A program made the position numbers and the translations under genes. A stretch of DNA of 64,000 nt from Tethya wilhelma (taxonomy: Eukaryota > Porifera > Demospongiae > Tethyida > Tethyidae): the NCBI GenBank assembly GCA_964030475.1, contig CAXIPT010000011.1:81461-145460 (forward strand), read 5' to 3'. Below, piece by piece: positions 62,951 through 64,000 of this stretch. Below the pieces are notes generated by a model. The model did no database searches and was not told the origin of the DNA. It saw nothing but the letters and a program-made list of their open reading frames with translations. Numbering within the stretch: position 1 is the first letter of the stretch; every line of letters begins with the position of its first letter.

Positions 62951-64000
62951 CTGCTCATGTATGAGTGTACAAAGTGTTCAAGGAAAAAACAGAATTAAAA
63001 TTGCCCGGTGAGGTGCAGTGGTCAAGATACATTAAAAGCTGCTCGTGTTGGGAAGTCCATCTGGTTTGAGAATGCTACATAGGCTATTAGCCTCAATTTC
63101 AAAATTCAAGGCCAATGGAATGCACTCACCGTACTAAGCATTCAGCCACTCGCTCTACCGCAGTGCAGGACCCGCCCACGTAACAAGCTGTAAATCTCAT
63201 TATCAACCAAACGGTTTTCCCGGGCGCCTACCACCAGCCATCATGCCGCCTAACTTCCGGCGGTAAACTCAAACAGGATCATGTGTAAGTTTTCATGATG
63301 GCTCTGACTGAAAAGCTGTTCAGAACTTCCCTTGCACCATTGCAGGTCCCACACGTGTTTACTGTACAACGTGAGAAGCTATTTCTCCTGTTAATACTTT
63401 ATAAGCAATTTAAAATAGACCATGGTGTCGTGTACACGGTCAACACACACCATGGTTATTGGAGCTATACTAAGCATTATACATGTGAAATGCATAAAAT
63501 CATAGATAGTACCTTCAACAGAATGGCTGAGTGCCAGCACTGCTATTCCAGCTATCCATGCGTCCAGAACAACCATTTCTTACTAGACTGTGTATGGTAG
63601 CTTGGGAGAACTCCAAAGAAAGCTTTCTACTCTATCTTTAGAAAGCTAACTATGTACGTCTATCGTTTCTTGGCTTGGTTGTGAACTCTTAGTAGTTTAC
63701 TCCGTAAACTAGGCGATTACACAGTTTGCGCATGCGTGGATTTTCCTACGCGGTGAAGTCCGAAATGGGAGGGGCTCATACTCATAGATATAGATTAACC
63801 CTCTCGGTCGGTTTCCTTACCATGAGTGTAAGGTCAAAGTGGAGAGCCTGGAAACAATGCTACTGTGTATAACATGTTGTCCTCTCAAGTCTCAACTGAT
63901 GTGATTGAACTGCATCGCAGTCCAGCTACAAATTCGAATCGATCCATAGCATATACATGATCATGCAGGCCAGACTCATCAAGTTCTCTGACCACACAGC
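62951..64000. other. No gene recognised; 5' side of the SRCR receptor
   Basis: A plus-strand ORF at 63295-63600 (101 codons) matches no family I know and lacks a signal or domain; it is not called as a gene. The stretch has a pol III-like AGCGAGTGGCTGAATGC (minus strand, near 63150) and an NRF1-like TGCGCATGCG at 63727-63736, possibly a promoter for a gene further right. Confidence 0.4.

Noticed and set aside
63295..63600. Plus-strand ORF of 101 codons as a gene
   Set aside because: No domain, signal peptide, paralogue or splice evidence; length is within chance expectation for this composition.

Overview
The window is animal nuclear DNA. Genes are split into many short exons by small GT-AG introns, dinucleotide microsatellites and small inverted-repeat transposons are abundant, and the protein families are metazoan: WW-MyTH4-RhoGAP, SRCR receptors, CARD, Death and Roc-COR proteins, TIL and pacifastin inhibitors, and a cystine-knot protein. 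The mix of expanded SRCR receptors, Roc-COR-Death and CARD-ankyrin genes and Kelch-linked kinases suggests a demosponge; this is inferred from gene content, not proven. Single N bases mostly sit at the edges of microsatellites and look like assembly joins.

Left third (1-19310). Three minus-strand genes lie here: a CARD-ankyrin repeat protein (1633-10941, read through 10 one-repeat exons), a Roc-COR-Death GTPase directly upstream of it (11432-14117), and a Rab-family GTPase with a ruined G3 motif (15166-18868). The Rab gene is head-to-head with the next gene.

Middle (19311-39264). The plus-strand orthologue of ARHGAP39/Vilse (degenerate WW, WW, MyTH4, RhoGAP) is solved as 15 exons whose phases all agree (19311-35665, 805 codons plus stop). 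Two small secreted cysteine-rich genes follow on the minus strand: a CTCK cystine-knot protein and a TIL-pacifastin-TIL protease inhibitor.

Repeat block (39780-42190). It holds a tandem duplication of a promoter-plus-first-exon-like sequence and a 1-kb dispersed element also found beside the Roc-COR gene.

Right third (42761-62950). Minus-strand exons of a very large SRCR receptor span this region: about ten SRCR domains, one sushi domain, a mucin-like stalk made of a 54-bp minisatellite, a transmembrane helix and a short tail. Every readable junction keeps phase. Its introns appear to hold a plus-strand SRCR-FN3 receptor (48054-50308) and two tandem, uninterrupted protein kinase-Kelch genes (51101-53236 and 54719-56863), plus the stump of a third copy. 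The 5' end of the SRCR gene lies beyond the window.

Taken together, most genes fit recognition of outside ligands (SRCR receptors), protease control outside the cell, and intracellular death-fold or GTPase signalling. That functional grouping is an inference.
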